Source of the DNA: Aeromicrobium erythreum
GTDB taxonomy: Bacteria; Actinomycetota; Actinomycetes; Propionibacteriales; Nocardioidaceae
Direction: 5' to 3'
Assembly: GCF_001509405.1 (NCBI RefSeq)
Contig: NZ_CP011502.1
Coordinates: 496,001-560,000 of the forward strand
Length of the DNA: 64,000 nucleotides
Part shown: positions 40,539 through 49,458 of the stretch, piece by piece
Position numbering within the stretch: the stretch's first letter is position 1
Layout of the letters: each line of letters opens with the position of its first letter
Program-made: the position numbers and the translations under genes
Notes under the pieces: model-generated
What the model was told of the DNA's origin: nothing
Seen by the model: only the letters and a program-made list of their open reading frames with translations
The model's database searches: none

Positions 40539-41608
40539 CCAGCACGCAGCAGCCGAGCGCCTACGCCGCGTCCGGCGTCTCCATCGAGGCCGGCGACCGC
40601 GCCGTCGAGCTCATGAAGGAGTGGGTCGACAAGGCCCGCCGCCCCGAGGTCGTCGGCGGCATCGGCGGGTTCGCGGGCCTGTTCGACGCGAGCGCGCTGA
40701 AGGACTACCGCCGACCGCTGCTCGCGACGTCGGCCGACGGCGTGGGCACCAAGGTGCAGATCGCCCAGCGCATGGACGTGCACGACACCATCGGGTACGA
40801 CCTCGTCGGCATGCTCGTCGACGACCTCGTCGTCTGCGGCGCCGAGCCGCTGTTCATGACCGACTACATCGCCTGCGGCAAGGTCGTGCCCGAGCGCATC
40901 GCGGCCGTCGTCAAGGGCATCGCGCAGGCGTGCGCCGAGGCCGGCACCGCGCTGCTGGGCGGCGAGACCGCCGAGCACCCCGGGCTGCTGCACCCCGACG
41001 AGTACGACGTGGCCGGCTCTACGACCGGCGTCGTCGAGGCCGACGCACTGATCGGTGCCGAGCTCGTCCGCCCCGGCGACGTCGTCGTGGCCATGGCGTC
41101 GTCGGGTCTGCACTCCAACGGCTACTCCCTCGCCCGGCACGTGTTCTTCGGCCAGGCGCAGTGGTCGCTCGACCGCCACGTGCCCGAGCTCGGCGCGACC
41201 CTCGGCGAGGCGCTCTTGACGCCCACCCGCCTGTACACGCTGCCCTGCCTCGACCTCGTCCGTCGCACCCGGACGCACGCGATGTCGCACGTCACCGGCG
41301 GCGGACTCGCGGCCAACCTCGAGCGCGTCGTCCCCGACACCGTGTCCGTGCGGGTCGACCGCAGCACCTGGACGCGTCCGGCCATCTTCGACCTCGTCTC
41401 CGACCTCGGCGACGTCTCCCAGCACGACCTGGAGGAGGCGCTGAACATCGGCGTCGGCATGGTCGCCCTCGTCGATCCGGACGACGCCGACGCGGCCGTG
41501 CGGCTGCTGGGCGAGCACGGCATCCAGGCGTGGGTCGCGGGTGAGGTGGCCGAGGCGGGCGTGCACGGTCCCGGCGGGACGGTCACGCTGGAGAACCGAC
41601 ACGCGTGA
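40535..41608 (+). CDS. purM: Phosphoribosylformylglycinamidine cyclo-ligase (AIR synthetase)
   Basis: This 357-residue protein converts FGAM to AIR with ATP. It shows the PurM blocks SADGVGTKVQIA, DDLVVCGAEPLFMTDY, GGETAEHPG and HVTGGGLAANL. The GTG start overlaps the purF stop (GTGA), so the pair is co-translated. It is related in fold to PurL encoded at 32515. A DUF3073 gene follows 90 bases downstream. Confidence 0.96.
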   Translation: MTSTQQPSAYAASGVSIEAGDRAVELMKEWVDKARRPEVVGGIGGFAGLFDASALKDYRRPLLATSADGVGTKVQIAQRMDVHDTIGYDLVGMLVDDLVVCGAEPLFMTDYIACGKVVPERIAAVVKGIAQACAEAGTALLGGETAEHPGLLHPDEYDVAGSTTGVVEADALIGAELVRPGDVVVAMASSGLHSNGYSLARHVFFGQAQWSLDRHVPELGATLGEALLTPTRLYTLPCLDLVRRTRTHAMSHVTGGGLAANLERVVPDTVSVRVDRSTWTRPAIFDLVSDLGDVSQHDLEEALNIGVGMVALVDPDDADAAVRLLGEHGIQAWVAGEVAEAGVHGPGGTVTLENRHA

Positions 41609-41698
41609 CTCGTGGCCCCGCTGCCAGCGCGTTCGAGATTGTTCGGTAGGGTAGGCACCACGACATACTGACGATTTCTCTGCGAGGGGGTCGGACCC

Positions 41699-41875
41699 AT
41701 GGGGCGCGGCCGTGCAAAGGCAAAGCAGACCAAGGTCGCACGCGACCTGAAGTACCGGACCTTCGATCCGGACTTCGACGATCTGCAACAGGAACTCCAC
41801 CAGGACTCGGGTGACCCGATCCCGGACCAGTACGCCGATCTCGCGAGGAAGTACGGGGACGAAGCGGCCAGCTGA
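41699..41875 (+). CDS. DUF3073 family small protein
   Basis: This 58-residue protein (MGRGRAKAKQTKVARDLKYR at the start) matches the conserved actinobacterial DUF3073 family, which has a basic N-terminus followed by an acidic half with DPDFDDLQQEL and a conserved YADLARKY. It commonly sits after purM. Function is unknown, but the charge pattern suggests nucleic-acid or ribosome contact. A GAGGGGG site lies upstream of the ATG. A strong hairpin lies 125 bases downstream. Confidence 0.88.
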   Translation: MGRGRAKAKQTKVARDLKYRTFDPDFDDLQQELHQDSGDPIPDQYADLARKYGDEAAS

Positions 41876-42000
41876 GGCCCGTTCCCCCGGTCGCCCGTCG
41901 GGGCGACTGTTCGCGTGCGTCCGCAGTCGTGCGGACGTGGTCGACGTGATCGCGCGTCGTCGGACGTCCTGACGTCTGGCCGTGGCGGTCGGTGACGTGA

Positions 42001-42034
42001 CGAGCCGGTCCGGACGTCGGTCCGGACCGGCTCG
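42001..42034 (+). terminator. Perfect 15-base-pair hairpin between DUF3073 and the MMPL gene
   Basis: CGAGCCGGTCCGGAC (42001-42015) and its exact reverse complement (42020-42034) flank a 4-base loop GTCG. Convergent genes lie on both sides, so it can serve as a bidirectional terminator without a T-tract. Confidence 0.75.
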
Positions 42035-42076
42035 CGCGTGCGCGGTCGATCGTGCTGATCGTGCTGCTCGCGCCCG

Positions 42077-44149
42077 TCAGCCCGGGAGCCGAGGCGTCCG
42101 GGCGAGCCTGCTCGGCCACCAGAACCGACGCCCGCACCACGCCACGAGGGCCGGGGTGACGACCCCGCGCACGACGACGGTGTCGAGCAGCACGCCGAAG
42201 CCGACGAGGACCCCCAGCTGGGCGAGCAGCACCAGCGGCAGCACCCCGAGCACCGCGAAGACGGCGGCGAGCAGGATGCCGGCGCTCGTGATCACGCCGC
42301 CGGTGACGGCCAGTGCCGTCACGATCGACCCGGTGGCGTCGCCGGTCCGGCTCATCTCCTCGCGCGCCCTGGCGGTGAGGAAGATGTTGTAGTCGACGCC
42401 GAGCGCCACCAGGAAGATGAACCCGAGCAGCGGCGTGCTCACGTCCGTGGCCGACCAGCCCAGCACGTGGTCGAACACCAGCCACCCGACGCCGAGGGCG
42501 GACAGGTAGGACAGCACGGTGGTCCCGGCCAGCAGCACCGCTGCCACGACCGAGCGCAGCAGGAGCAGCAGCATCCCGAGGACGACGGCGAGGACGACCG
42601 GGATGATCACCGTGCGGTCGCGCTGTGCGGTGTCGGCCTCGTCCAGCGCCTGCGCGTCCTGCCCGCCGACCAACGCCTTCGGGTCGACGTCGTCGACGGC
42701 GGTGCGCAGTCGTTCCACGGTGCGGAGCGCGGCGTCGCTCGCGGGCTCGTCGTCCAGGACGACGCTGACCTCGGCCACGCCGTCGCCGGATCGCCCGACC
42801 TCTGCGGACCGCACGTCCGGCACGTCCGCCGCGGCGCGGACCACCCGCTCGGCGAGCTGGGGCGTCGTGACGACCGTGGTCGGGGACGACGACCCGGCCG
42901 GGAAGGCCGACGCGAGCGTCTGCTGGGCGGTGATCGACTCGGGTGTGTCGAGGAACTGCTCGTCCTGGCCGAGTCCGGTGCGCAGGCCGAGCGTGCCGAG
43001 CGCCATGAGCACCAGGACCACGAGGCCGCTGACGGTGACGAGCACGGGTCGGCGCGTCACGCGCTGACCGACCCGGCGCCACACGCCGCGCTCCGACGGG
43101 TCCGGGTCGCCGACGCGCGGCACGAACGGCCAGAACAACCAGCGGCCCGGGATCGACATGGCGGCCGGGAGCACGACGAGCGCGAAGAGCACGGCGACGA
43201 CGATGCCGGCGGCGCCCGCCAGGCCGATCCGGCTGACGAACGGGGCGTCGGCGAGCAGCAGCGTCAGCAGACCGAGCACCACGGTGCCTGAGCTGGAGAG
43301 GATCGCGGGGCCCGCGGCACCGACGGCCTGGCGCATCGCCTCGCGGCGGTCCTCGTGGCGGCGCAGCTCCTCGCGGTAGCGCGCGATCAGCAGCAGGGCG
43401 TAGTTGGTGCCGGCGCCGAACACGAGCACCGACGTGATGCCGGTGGTGGAGCCGTCGATCGGCACGCCGCTCCAGTGCGAGACCGCCTCGACCACCTTCG
43501 CGGCGACCCGGTCGCCCAGACCGATCACGGCCAGGGGCACGAGCCAGAGCCACGGGCTGCGGTACGTGACGATCAGCAGCAGGGCCACCACGGCAGCCGT
43601 CACGAGCAGCAGGCGCACGTCGGCGCCCTCGAAGACTGCGCCGAGGTCGGCCTGGATCGCGGGGGCGCCGGTCAGCTGGGCGTCGAGGCCGTCGGGCAGG
43701 CCGTCGCGGAGCTCGGCGCGCAGGGTCTCGACCCGCTCGGTGTTCTGCTCGGCGTCGACGTCGCCCTCCAGGGGAACGGTCAGCAGCGCGACGGTGCCGT
43801 CCTGCGACGGCACCGGGCCGGCGACCCGGGTGTCGAGCTTCGAGCCGAGGGTGCCGCCGAGCCGCTCCAGCGCGGCGAGGTCGGTCTGCGACAGCCGGTC
43901 CCCGCCGCGGGAGGCGACCACGATCGCAGGGGCGTCGTCGCCGCCAGGGAGTGCGGCGAGGCGCTGCTGGGCGAGCGCGGACTCCGCGTCGTCAGGCAGG
44001 TTCACGGAGGCGTTGGTGCTCTGGGTGGCTGCGGGCGCGAGAATGAGGACGGCCCCGGCGATCACGAGGCCGAGCAGGAGGACGACGACGGACCGTCCAC
44101 GCCCGACGAGTCGGGCGAGGGAGAATGTTCGATGATCGAAAGTTTCCAC
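42077..44149 (-). CDS. MMPL/RND family transporter
   Basis: This 690-residue protein has the MMPL layout: one N-terminal helix, a large extracytoplasmic loop (about residues 45-170), five helices, a second loop (residues about 370-520), then six helices. LGVDYNIFLTARAREE near the end is the family proton-relay region with its Asp-Tyr pair. It exports lipids or drugs using the proton gradient. The GTG at 44149 is 6 bases after TATCCT on the minus strand. A MarR regulator starts 23 bases away in the other direction. Confidence 0.9.
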   Translation of the reverse strand: METFDHRTFSLARLVGRGRSVVVLLLGLVIAGAVLILAPAATQSTNASVNLPDDAESALAQQRLAALPGGDDAPAIVVASRGGDRLSQTDLAALERLGGTLGSKLDTRVAGPVPSQDGTVALLTVPLEGDVDAEQNTERVETLRAELRDGLPDGLDAQLTGAPAIQADLGAVFEGADVRLLLVTAAVVALLLIVTYRSPWLWLVPLAVIGLGDRVAAKVVEAVSHWSGVPIDGSTTGITSVLVFGAGTNYALLLIARYREELRRHEDRREAMRQAVGAAGPAILSSSGTVVLGLLTLLLADAPFVSRIGLAGAAGIVVAVLFALVVLPAAMSIPGRWLFWPFVPRVGDPDPSERGVWRRVGQRVTRRPVLVTVSGLVVLVLMALGTLGLRTGLGQDEQFLDTPESITAQQTLASAFPAGSSSPTTVVTTPQLAERVVRAAADVPDVRSAEVGRSGDGVAEVSVVLDDEPASDAALRTVERLRTAVDDVDPKALVGGQDAQALDEADTAQRDRTVIIPVVLAVVLGMLLLLLRSVVAAVLLAGTTVLSYLSALGVGWLVFDHVLGWSATDVSTPLLGFIFLVALGVDYNIFLTARAREEMSRTGDATGSIVTALAVTGGVITSAGILLAAVFAVLGVLPLVLLAQLGVLVGFGVLLDTVVVRGVVTPALVAWCGRRFWWPSRLARTPRLPG

Positions 44150-44165
44150 GCCAGAAGGATAGGAT
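44128..44165 (+). promoter_or_regulatory. Overlapping divergent -10 boxes and MarR-type operator
   Basis: AGGATAGGAT at about 44155-44165 contains TATCCT on the minus strand (6 bases before the MMPL GTG) and TAGGAT on the plus strand (44160-44165, 7 bases before the MarR ATG). TTCGAT-G-ATCGAA (44128-44140) is a palindrome inside the first codons of the MMPL gene and close to the -35 position for marR. It is a candidate MarR binding site. Confidence 0.6.
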
Positions 44166-44172
44166 GGGTGAC

Positions 44173-44694
44173 ATGAGCGCGCAAGACGGGTCGACGGACC
44201 CCGAGGGCGGCGCGGGCGCGGTGCCCTGGGCCACCGGCGAGCGCCTGGACGTGGTGCGCCTCGTCCGCGAGCTGACCGAGCGATCGTCCCGCTACGCCGA
44301 CCGCGCGGGGGCCGCGCGCGGCCTCCATCGTTCCGACCTGTCGGCCCTGCTCGCGCTGGCGCGCGCCCGCGAGCAGGGGCGTTCCCCGCTCTCGCCAGGG
44401 GTGCTCGCGCGCGAGCTGATGCTCAGCCCCTCCGCCACCACCACGCTGCTGGACCGGCTCGAGCGGTCCGGGCACGTCGAGCGGTCCCACGACGCCGGCG
44501 ACCGACGCCGGGTGAGCCTGGAGATGACCGCGTCCGCCGGGGAGACGGCGCGATCGATGTTCGGTCCTGTTGCCGCGGCCATGACCGAGGCGATGCAGGA
44601 CTTCAGCGACGACGAGATCGACGTCGTCCGCCGGTTCCTGGGCGCCATGGTCGAGGCGGTGGACGCCCAGGACCCGGGCGTGGCGTCGTCGTGA
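44173..44694 (+). CDS. MarR family transcriptional regulator
   Basis: This 173-residue winged-helix regulator has the MarR core: SALLALARARE, LARELMLSPSATTTLLDRLERSGHVERS and the wing DAGDRRRVSLEMT. It probably represses the divergent MMPL exporter and itself, with release by an exported or toxic ligand. ATG 44173 was chosen because it lies 7 bases after TAGGAT; the longer frame to 44125 would run into the MMPL coding region. Confidence 0.88.
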   Translation: MSAQDGSTDPEGGAGAVPWATGERLDVVRLVRELTERSSRYADRAGAARGLHRSDLSALLALARAREQGRSPLSPGVLARELMLSPSATTTLLDRLERSGHVERSHDAGDRRRVSLEMTASAGETARSMFGPVAAAMTEAMQDFSDDEIDVVRRFLGAMVEAVDAQDPGVASS

Positions 44695-44695
44695 G

Positions 44696-45772
44696 TCAGC
44701 GCGGCAGGTGGATGCGGCCCAGGCCGCCGACCTCCCGCATGCGCTGCTCGGCCTGACGGTCGGCCGCCTCGGCCGTCGTGAGGTGCTCGCTGGCGGCCCG
44801 CTCCAGCACCGCGAGCGTGGTGTCGAAGATGCCGGTGGCGCGCGCCTGCGCCCGCTCGAAGCTGAAGCCCTGCGGGTCGAGCTCGTCGGCCACCTGGATC
44901 ACGCCGCCGGCGTTGACGCAGTAGTCGGGGGCGTAGGTGATGCCGCGCTCGGTGAGCAGCTTCGCGGTGCCCTCGTGGGCGAGCTGGTTGTTGGCGCCAC
45001 CGCAGACGACCTGGGCGCTGAGCACGTCGACGACGTCGTCGCTCAGTGCGCGGCCGAGCGCGCAGGGGGCGTACACGTCCAGCTGCTCGCGCACGAGCTC
45101 GTCGGTGGACCCGACGACCCGCACCTGCGGGAAGCGGGCGGTGAGGCGTCCCAGTGCCTCGGCGTCGACGTCGGTGACGACGACCTGGGCGTCCTCCTCC
45201 ACCAGGTGCTCGACGAGGTGCTTGCCGACCTTGCCCACGCCCGCGACGCCGACCGTGCGTCCGGCCAGGGACGCGTCGCCCCACACGTGCTGGGCGCTGG
45301 CGCGCATGCCCTGGTAGACCCCGAACGCGGTCAGGACCGACGAGTCGCCGGCGCCGCCGTGCTCGACCGTACGACCGGTCACGTACGACGTCTCGCGCGC
45401 GATGACGTCCATGTCGGGGCTGAACGTGCCGACGTCGCAGGCGGTGAAGTAGCGACCGTTCAGCGACTCGACCATCCGTCCGTAGGCCCGCAGGAGCGCC
45501 TCGGTCTTCTGGGTGCGCGGGTCGCCGATGATCACGGCCTTGCCGCCGCCGAGGTCGAGGCCGGCGAGGGCGTTCTTGTACGCCATGCCCTGGCTGAGGG
45601 CCAGCACGTCGGCGAGGGCGTCGGCCTCGCTCGCGTACGGGTGGAACCGCGTGCCGCCGAGGCCGGGGCCGAGGGCCGTGGAGTGCAGGCCGATGATGGC
45701 GCGCAGTCCGGTCGCCTCGTCGTGGCAGAACACGACCTGTTCGTGCGGGTGGCTGAAGACGGGGTCGGGCAT
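44696..45772 (-). CDS. vdh: Leu/Val/Phe-type amino acid dehydrogenase
   Basis: This 358-residue protein has the substrate-binding GPGLGGTRF, catalytic lysine in [17 protein letters not shown], and NAD-binding [12 protein letters not shown]. These are the features of branched-chain amino acid dehydrogenases (leucine or valine dehydrogenase), which deaminate L-Val/L-Leu to the keto acid with NAD+. AAGGAG lies six bases before the ATG. Its neighbour on the other side is MarR, with a one-base gap between convergent stops. Confidence 0.9.
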   Translation of the reverse strand: MPDPVFSHPHEQVVFCHDEATGLRAIIGLHSTALGPGLGGTRFHPYASEADALADVLALSQGMAYKNALAGLDLGGGKAVIIGDPRTQKTEALLRAYGRMVESLNGRYFTACDVGTFSPDMDVIARETSYVTGRTVEHGGAGDSSVLTAFGVYQGMRASAQHVWGDASLAGRTVGVAGVGKVGKHLVEHLVEEDAQVVVTDVDAEALGRLTARFPQVRVVGSTDELVREQLDVYAPCALGRALSDDVVDVLSAQVVCGGANNQLAHEGTAKLLTERGITYAPDYCVNAGGVIQVADELDPQGFSFERAQARATGIFDTTLAVLERAASEHLTTAEAADRQAEQRMREVGGLGRIHLPR

Positions 45773-45918
45773 GGGTGGCTCCTTGCAGAGGGCGTCGGTA
45801 GGGGTGGCCGACGCGCGGACGGTCGACCTCGGGGGTGGTGAGGTCTGCCCAGGATGCTACTCCCGCCGCTAGGCTGCGCGCAGGTTCCTGGGCGGTCCGG
45901 GACCGGTCAGGAGACGCG

Positions 45919-46191
45919 ATGACGCCCCCGTACGTCGAGGCCCGCTCGATCCTCGTCGGTGGGGTGGTGCTGCTGGTCACGGGCGCGGCGATCCCCCTGG
46001 TGCTGCAGCTCCTCGTCCCCGACGGCTTCTCGGGAGGTCGCGGCGCCCTGCTCGTGCTGTCGTCCGTGACGGTCGCCTCGACAGTGCTCCTCGCCCTTGG
46101 TGCCGCGGTGATCGGCGCCGGGCTGGTGCTGCGGGCCCTCGAGCGGGCCGGCGTCATCGGGCCTGCCGACGGGCGCTCCGACGACCGCTGA
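45919..46191 (+). CDS. Small two-helix membrane protein
   Basis: This 90-residue protein has helices at about residues 11-32 and 42-68, and a short hydrophilic tail. AGGAGA four bases before ATG 45919 decides the start over the longer frame to 45835. No family is recognised. It converges on an SDR gene with a 9-base gap. Confidence 0.6.
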   Translation: MTPPYVEARSILVGGVVLLVTGAAIPLVLQLLVPDGFSGGRGALLVLSSVTVASTVLLALGAAVIGAGLVLRALERAGVIGPADGRSDDR

Positions 46192-46200
46192 CGGCGCGGC

Positions 46201-47019
46201 TCAGTCGTCGCGGGTGCGGCGCGCGAGTCGACGGTCCATGCGGCGGATGCCGGGCGTGACCACCTTGGTGAGCACGCCCGGGAGCACGGACATGCCGGCC
46301 TCGGACACCGCGCCGCCGAGACTGGTGACCCGGGTGGGCCGGTCGACGGCTGCGCGGACGAGCCAGCCGCCCGCCTTGTCCGGGCTCATCATCGGCATGG
46401 CCGCGTAGATCGCGGTCGCGCCGGACATCGGCGTGCGCACCATCGGGAAGTGCACCACCGTCGTCGTCACGCCGTCGTGGCCGTGCTCGGCGAGCAGCGA
46501 CCGGGCGAACGACTCGAGCGCTGCCTTGCTGCCGAGGTACGCCGAGAAGAGCGGGATCGGCAGCTGCGTCGACATCGTCGAGGAGAACACGACGTGACCG
46601 CGGGAGCCGTCGACCCGCTCCTGCTCGAGCAGGCGGGGCAGCAGCGCGAGCGTGAGCCGCACGGCGCCCAGGTAGTTGACCGCCATCGTCCGCTCGTAGT
46701 CGTGCAGCCGGTCGACGGACTCGCGGATCGGGCGCCGGATGGAGCGGGCGGCGTTGTTGACGAGCACGTCGATGCGCGGGTGCTCGGCGAGCAGCACGTC
46801 GACGACCGACCGGACGTCGGCGTCGTCGGTGAGGTCGACCGGGTGCACGTGCGCCGTGCCGCCGGCCTCGCGGACCCGCTGGGCGACGGCGGCGAGCTCG
46901 TCGGCGCGGCGGGCGAGCAGGCACACCGTCCAGCCGCGACGTCCCAGCTGCACGGCCGCCTCGGCGCCGATGCCGCTGGAGGAGCCGGTGAGCACCGCGA
47001 CGCCCGGTCGTGCCGTCAT
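46201..47019 (-). CDS. SDR family NAD(P)-dependent oxidoreductase
   Basis: This 272-residue classical short-chain dehydrogenase has cofactor motif TGSSSGIG, NNAAR, catalytic SST and FSAYLGSKAAL with Tyr and Lys in place. A long C-terminal extension (about 40 residues, basic) follows the Rossmann fold, as in SDRs that act on membrane lipids. The ATG overlaps the TetR stop by four bases, so the regulator and the SDR are one transcript. It may be controlled together with the divergent sterol desaturase-like gene. Confidence 0.88.
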   Translation of the reverse strand: MTARPGVAVLTGSSSGIGAEAAVQLGRRGWTVCLLARRADELAAVAQRVREAGGTAHVHPVDLTDDADVRSVVDVLLAEHPRIDVLVNNAARSIRRPIRESVDRLHDYERTMAVNYLGAVRLTLALLPRLLEQERVDGSRGHVVFSSTMSTQLPIPLFSAYLGSKAALESFARSLLAEHGHDGVTTTVVHFPMVRTPMSGATAIYAAMPMMSPDKAGGWLVRAAVDRPTRVTSLGGAVSEAGMSVLPGVLTKVVTPGIRRMDRRLARRTRDD

Positions 47020-47642
47020 CGCGTGGCGCCGGCGGCGTCGGTGAACAGGGCGGCGACGAGGCGGGTGACCCGCTCGACCATGTCGGCGGCGCTCTGCTCG
47101 GGGTGGGCGACCCACCAGTCCATGAGCGAGTCGACGATGCCGAGCCAGGTGGCGGTCATCGCGGAGACGTCGAGGCCGTCCTGCACGCCGGCGAGGGCGA
47201 GCAGCTCGCTGACCCCCTCGTGGGCCAGGGCGTGGATGCGGTCCGTGTGCGCCGCGACGACGGTGGCCACCTCGGGCGTGGACGGCGCGCTGCGGTCGTG
47301 CAGCAGACGCCACACGTGCCGTTGGTCCTCCAGCACGTCGAACATGCCCTCGAGCGTCCGCACGCCGCGCTCGAGGCCGACGACGTCGCCACGCGCCACG
47401 CGCTCGATCTCGTCGCCGAGCAGCGCGCCGGCGCGGTCGAGGCAGGCGGCGTACAGCCCCTCCTTCGACCCGAAGTAGGCGTAGACGAGCGGCTTGGAGA
47501 TGCCTGCGGCGCGGGCGACGTCGGCGACGTTCGTGCCGACGAAGCCGTGGGTGCCGAAGGCGACCGAGGCGACGGCGAGGATCTGGCGCTCGCGGTCGGC
47601 GCGGGGGACCCCCTTGGTGCCGGCGTTGGGTCGAGCGGCCAT
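47016..47642 (-). CDS. TetR family regulator
   Basis: This 208-residue regulator has an N-terminal HTH (NVADVARAAGISKPLVYAYFGSK at about residues 38-60) and a C-terminal helical ligand domain. The start ATG is 7 bases after TAGAGT on the minus strand. It faces the sterol desaturase-like gene across 79 bases that hold two dyad sites, so it probably controls both directions, including the SDR encoded behind it. Confidence 0.88.
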   Translation of the reverse strand: MAARPNAGTKGVPRADRERQILAVASVAFGTHGFVGTNVADVARAAGISKPLVYAYFGSKEGLYAACLDRAGALLGDEIERVARGDVVGLERGVRTLEGMFDVLEDQRHVWRLLHDRSAPSTPEVATVVAAHTDRIHALAHEGVSELLALAGVQDGLDVSAMTATWLGIVDSLMDWWVAHPEQSAADMVERVTRLVAALFTDAAGATR

Positions 47643-47669
47643 GGCCCGGACTCTATCCGGGTCTGGCGC

Positions 47670-47699
47670 GCGGGTATGAACCGGTGGTAACTTACCCGC
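47670..47699 (+). promoter_or_regulatory. Candidate TetR operators between divergent genes
   Basis: GGTAA-C-TTACC (47686-47696) is a perfect 5-base dyad. GCGGGTA (47670-47676) and TACCCGC (47693-47699) form a wider inverted pair across it. Both lie between the TetR and desaturase-like start codons. Confidence 0.5.
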
Positions 47700-47721
47700 A
47701 AGTCATATACCTGGAGGCGCT

Positions 47722-48612
47722 GTGCACGACCTGCTCGACCCGCTCAAGAACCCGGTCACCTACGCCGCCCCGTTCTTCGTGCTCGCGATCCTCGTGGAGC
47801 TGGCGGCCCTGCGCTGGCTCGACCACGACGACAGCACGAGCGGCTACGCCCTGAAGGACGCCCGCACGTCGATCTCGATGGGGGTCCTGTCGCTGGTGTT
47901 CCTGACGGCGTTCAAGGTGGTGACGTTCTTCGGCTTCGTCGCCGTGTACGCCTACGTGGCGCCGTTCCACCTCCCGACGGACACCTGGTGGTACTGGGTG
48001 CTCGTCGTCCTCGGCGTCGACCTCGGCTACTACTGGCACCATCGGTTCAGCCACCGGGTGCGCATCGCGTGGGCGGGCCACCAGGCCCATCACTCGAGCG
48101 AGTTCATGAACTTCGGCACCGCGTTGCGCCAGAAGTGGAACCCGTGGTTCGAGTTCTTCTTCTGGCTGCCGCTCCCGCTGCTCGGATTCGCGCCCTGGAC
48201 GCTCTACGTCGCCTTCGGGTTCAACCTCGTCTACCAGTTCTTCGTCCACACCGAGCTGGTCGGGAGGCTGCCCCGACCGGTCGAGTACGTCATGAACACG
48301 CCGTCGCACCACCGCGTGCACCACGGCAGCGACCCCGAGTACCTCGACAAGAACTACGGCGGCATCCTCATCGTCTGGGACCGCCTGTTCGGGTCGTTCG
48401 CGCCGGAGCTGCAGCGTCCCCGGTACGGGCTGACGAAGCAGGTCGACACCTACAACCTGCTCCGCCTGCAGTACGGCGACTACGTCGAGATCGTCCGCGA
48501 CGTCCGCTCGAGCCCGCGGCTGCGCGACAAGCTCGGCTACCTGTTCGGCCCGCCGGGGTGGACGCCCGCCGACCGGACCGCGCCGGCCGACACGGTGCTG
48601 CCGCGCCGGTGA
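47722..48612 (+). CDS. Sterol desaturase/fatty acid hydroxylase family di-iron membrane enzyme
   Basis: This 296-residue protein has four or so hydrophobic helices and the histidine boxes of the family: HHRFSHR, HQAHHSS and HHRVHHG. These bind two irons and catalyse hydroxylation or desaturation of a lipid C-H bond. A GGAGG site lies four bases before GTG 47722. It is divergent from a TetR-SDR pair that could handle the alcohol it forms. Substrate is unknown. Confidence 0.87.
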   Translation: MHDLLDPLKNPVTYAAPFFVLAILVELAALRWLDHDDSTSGYALKDARTSISMGVLSLVFLTAFKVVTFFGFVAVYAYVAPFHLPTDTWWYWVLVVLGVDLGYYWHHRFSHRVRIAWAGHQAHHSSEFMNFGTALRQKWNPWFEFFFWLPLPLLGFAPWTLYVAFGFNLVYQFFVHTELVGRLPRPVEYVMNTPSHHRVHHGSDPEYLDKNYGGILIVWDRLFGSFAPELQRPRYGLTKQVDTYNLLRLQYGDYVEIVRDVRSSPRLRDKLGYLFGPPGWTPADRTAPADTVLPRR

Positions 48613-48624
48613 CGCCGGTGCTGG

Positions 48625-49398
48625 TCAGAGGGTGCGCGAGATCCCGCCGTCGACGGGGAGCATGACGCCGCTGAGGTAGCCGGCGGCGGGGGAGAGCAGG
48701 AATGCGGCCGCCCGCCCGAACTCCTCGGGTCGGCCGTAGCGCCGCAGGGGGATGCCGGCGGCGGCGCGCTCGCGGGACCCGTCGGGGTCGCCCGACAGGG
48801 CGTCGAGCTCCCGCACGCGCTCGGTGTCGACCCGTCCCGGGAGCAGCGCGTTGACCCGCACGTCGCGGGGTCCGAGCTCGTCGGCGAGGTCCTTGGCGGC
48901 CATCGCGAGACCGGGTCGCAGGCCGTTGGAGATCCCGAGCCCCGTGACGGGTGCCTTGGCCGACGTCGACAGCACGAGCGCGATCGATCCGCCCTGGCCC
49001 GGCTCGATCGCCTCCGCCACCGTCGTGGCGACCCGCAGGCCGCCGAGGAAGACGCTCTCGAACGCACCGCGCCACTCCTCGTCGCTGCGGCCGAGGACGG
49101 TGCCCGGAGGCGGGCCGCCGACGCTCACGAGGGCTCCGTGCACGGCGCCGAAGCGCTCCTGGGCGAGCGCGACGAGCGCGGCGGGGGTGGCGGTGTCGGC
49201 GTTGTCGGCCGCGAGGCCCGCGACCCCACCCGGTCCGAGCTCGCCGAGCTCCGCGACGGCGGCGTCGACGGACTCCTGCGAGCGCGACGACAGCACGACG
49301 TTCGCGCCCTCCGCGACCAGCACCTCCGCGCTCGCGCGGCCGAGGCCGCGGGAGCCTCCGGTGACGACGTACGTCCTGCCTGCCAGTCCGAGGTCCAT
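48625..49398 (-). CDS. Atypical SDR family oxidoreductase lacking the Tyr-Lys pair
   Basis: This 257-residue protein has the cofactor loop TGGSRGLG and the C-terminal GVMLPVDGG of classical SDRs. The catalytic region, however, reads LSTSAKAPVTGLGISNGLRPG, with Asn and Arg where YxxxK is expected. The same change is known in a subgroup of SDRs whose chemistry is unclear. The ATG is 6 bases from TAGGCT (minus strand 49410-49405). It is divergent from the GDSL gene. Confidence 0.85.
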   Translation of the reverse strand: MDLGLAGRTYVVTGGSRGLGRASAEVLVAEGANVVLSSRSQESVDAAVAELGELGPGGVAGLAADNADTATPAALVALAQERFGAVHGALVSVGGPPPGTVLGRSDEEWRGAFESVFLGGLRVATTVAEAIEPGQGGSIALVLSTSAKAPVTGLGISNGLRPGLAMAAKDLADELGPRDVRVNALLPGRVDTERVRELDALSGDPDGSRERAAAGIPLRRYGRPEEFGRAAAFLLSPAAGYLSGVMLPVDGGISRTL

Positions 49399-49458
49399 GT
49401 CGTCAGCCTACGGGGACCAGGCCGCGGTCCGCCGGGAGCGGGCTCCTAGCCTGGAGCG

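Noticed and set aside
41876..44695. A bldC gene between DUF3073 and the amino acid dehydrogenase, a placement I recalled from some actinobacteria
   Set aside because: No small MerR-like HTH ORF is present; the space holds the MMPL/MarR pair.
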